Below, piece after piece: positions 63,115 to 64,000 of a stretch of DNA of 64,000 nt (within the stretch, counting starts at the first letter, position 1; each line of letters starts with the position of its first letter). Origin of the DNA: Nocardia fusca NBRC 14340 (lineage in GTDB: Bacteria > Actinomycetota > Actinomycetes > Mycobacteriales > Mycobacteriaceae); NCBI RefSeq assembly GCF_001618425.1, contig NZ_BDCU01000059.1, positions 1 through 64,000 of the forward strand, in the 5' to 3' direction. The position numbers and the translations under genes are program-made. A model generated the notes under the pieces. It had not been told where the DNA came from. It did not search any database and saw nothing but the letters and a program-made list of their open reading frames with translations.

Positions 63115-64000
63115 ATGAGCTCGCCCCGGCCCCGCCCCTCACTCTTCGCCCGAGGTTCCTGGCCGGAGACCCGGCGGATCACGGCGATCCTACGCACCGA
63201 GACCGCCGGTGGTGTGCTCCTGATCATCGCCGCGGCGATCGGACTAATCTGGGCCAACACTCCCTGGTCGAACGCCTACGAAGCGCTACGCGATTTCCAG
63301 GTGGGCCCGGCGGGCCTGCATCTGAACCTCTCGCTGGAGACCTGGGCCGCCGACGGCCTGCTCGCGGTGTTCTTCTTCGTCGTCGGACTCGAACTCAAAC
63401 GCGAATTCGTCGCCGGGGACCTGCGCGACCCCCGCCGCGCGGCACTACCGGTCGTGGCAGCAATCGGCGGGATGGTCGGCCCGGCATTGATCTTCCTCGC
63501 GTTCAACCTCGGCAACGGCGACGCCGTGCAGGGCTGGGCGATCCCCACCGCCACCGATATCGCCTTCGCCCTGGCCGTCCTCGCGGTCGTCAGTTCTCAT
63601 CTGCCCACCGCGCTACGTACTTTCCTGCTCACACTCGCTGTGGTCGACGATCTTCTCGCGGTGACGGTGATCGCGATCTTCTACACCGACGAACTGCATC
63701 TGCCCTACCTGGGACTGGCCGCGCTACCCCTCGCCGCCTTCACCTTCGCGGTCCAGCGCCGGATCCGCTCGCCGTGGCTGCTGATACCGCTGGCGTCGGC
63801 GGCCTGGTGGCTGGTACACCAATCCGGAGTCCACGCCACCGTCGCCGGGGTCTTGCTGGGTTTCGCTGTGCCCGTTCTCACCACCCGATCCGGGGTCGGT
63901 GATCCGTCGGCGCACGACCCGGGGTTGGCCGAGTGGTTCGAGCACCGGATCCGGCCGTTCTCCGCCGGGTTCGCGGTGCCGGTGTTCGCGTTCTTCGCCG
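63115..64000 (+). CDS. nhaA: NhaA Na+/H+ antiporter (3' truncated by window end)
   Basis: The frame from ATG 63115 stays open for 295 codons to the window end. N-terminal ETAGGVLLIIAAAIGLIWAN, then LLAVFFFVVGLELKREFVAG, TDIAFALAVLAVV and the transport-site Asp pair in LAVVDDLLAVTVIAIFY. This is the NhaA family, which exchanges internal Na+ for external H+ across the membrane. The visible part covers about the first eight of twelve helices. Start choice: ATG 63115 gives the usual short cytoplasmic leader; the ribosome site is weak (GAAAGA). It shares no sign of DosR control. Confidence 0.92.
   Translation, partial: MSSPRPRPSLFARGSWPETRRITAILRTETAGGVLLIIAAAIGLIWANTPWSNAYEALRDFQVGPAGLHLNLSLETWAADGLLAVFFFVVGLELKREFVAGDLRDPRRAALPVVAAIGGMVGPALIFLAFNLGNGDAVQGWAIPTATDIAFALAVLAVVSSHLPTALRTFLLTLAVVDDLLAVTVIAIFYTDELHLPYLGLAALPLAAFTFAVQRRIRSPWLLIPLASAAWWLVHQSGVHATVAGVLLGFAVPVLTTRSGVGDPSAHDPGLAEWFEHRIRPFSAGFAVPVFAFFA

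Overview
The window is high-GC DNA (GC-rich third codon positions, many GTG starts, frequent ATGA/GTGA gene overlaps) from a mycolate-type actinobacterium. An Lsr2 protein, two wax ester synthase/diacylglycerol acyltransferases (WS/DGAT), an MMPL transporter and a mycothiol-type thiol protein point to Nocardia or a close relative. The genus is inferred, not proven.

Layout. 1-2.2 kb is a worn edge: a broken IS5-family transposase, a P-loop kinase gene with an in-frame stop, and an lsr2 gene. 3-7.7 kb holds a small membrane SHOCT protein and a CsoR/CstR-like regulon (repressor, YgaP-like membrane protein, DUF302, MMPL exporter, Rv2466c-like thiol protein) marked by three near-identical ATACCC..GGGTAT palindromes. 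From about 7.7 to 60.6 kb almost every gene belongs to a family known from the Mycobacterium tuberculosis DosR (dormancy) regulon: WS/DGATs, six universal stress proteins (one frameshifted), four Acg-type nitroreductases, an Hrp1-like CBS protein, an Rv2004c-like kinase, PfkB, the Rv2030c-like phosphoribosyltransferase-esterase, HspX, the 1328-residue OtsB1-like trehalose enzyme, CtpF, an Rv1733c-like protein, and the DosR-DosS pair itself at 44.8-47.3 kb. 60.7-62.9 kb is an ABC exporter with a divergent MarR-type regulator, and the window ends inside nhaA.

How it works together. DosR matches M. tuberculosis DosR at the phosphorylation and DNA-contact positions, and DosS keeps the heme-pocket His and the phosphorylated His395. 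About twenty DosR-box-like sites (symmetric GGGACYWWRGTCCC or skewed GGGACTTTCGGCCC) lie upstream of the gene groups, including one before dosR itself and a perfect 14/14 site at 58859. The inferred programme is a response to low oxygen, NO or CO: lipid storage (WS/DGAT), redirected glycolysis and gluconeogenesis (PfkB, PEP synthase), trehalose or disaccharide turnover, protein protection, flavin reductases, ion pumping and nucleotide-sensing CBS/USP proteins.

Most unusual is an unbroken run of overlapping or 1-bp-spaced genes at 23.8-30.5 kb: CBS-BON-CBS sensor, acyl-CoA synthetase, pyruvate-dehydrogenase-type E1alpha, E1beta, E2, and an acyl carrier protein. A DosR box lies in front. I know of no described counterpart in the M. 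tuberculosis regulon.
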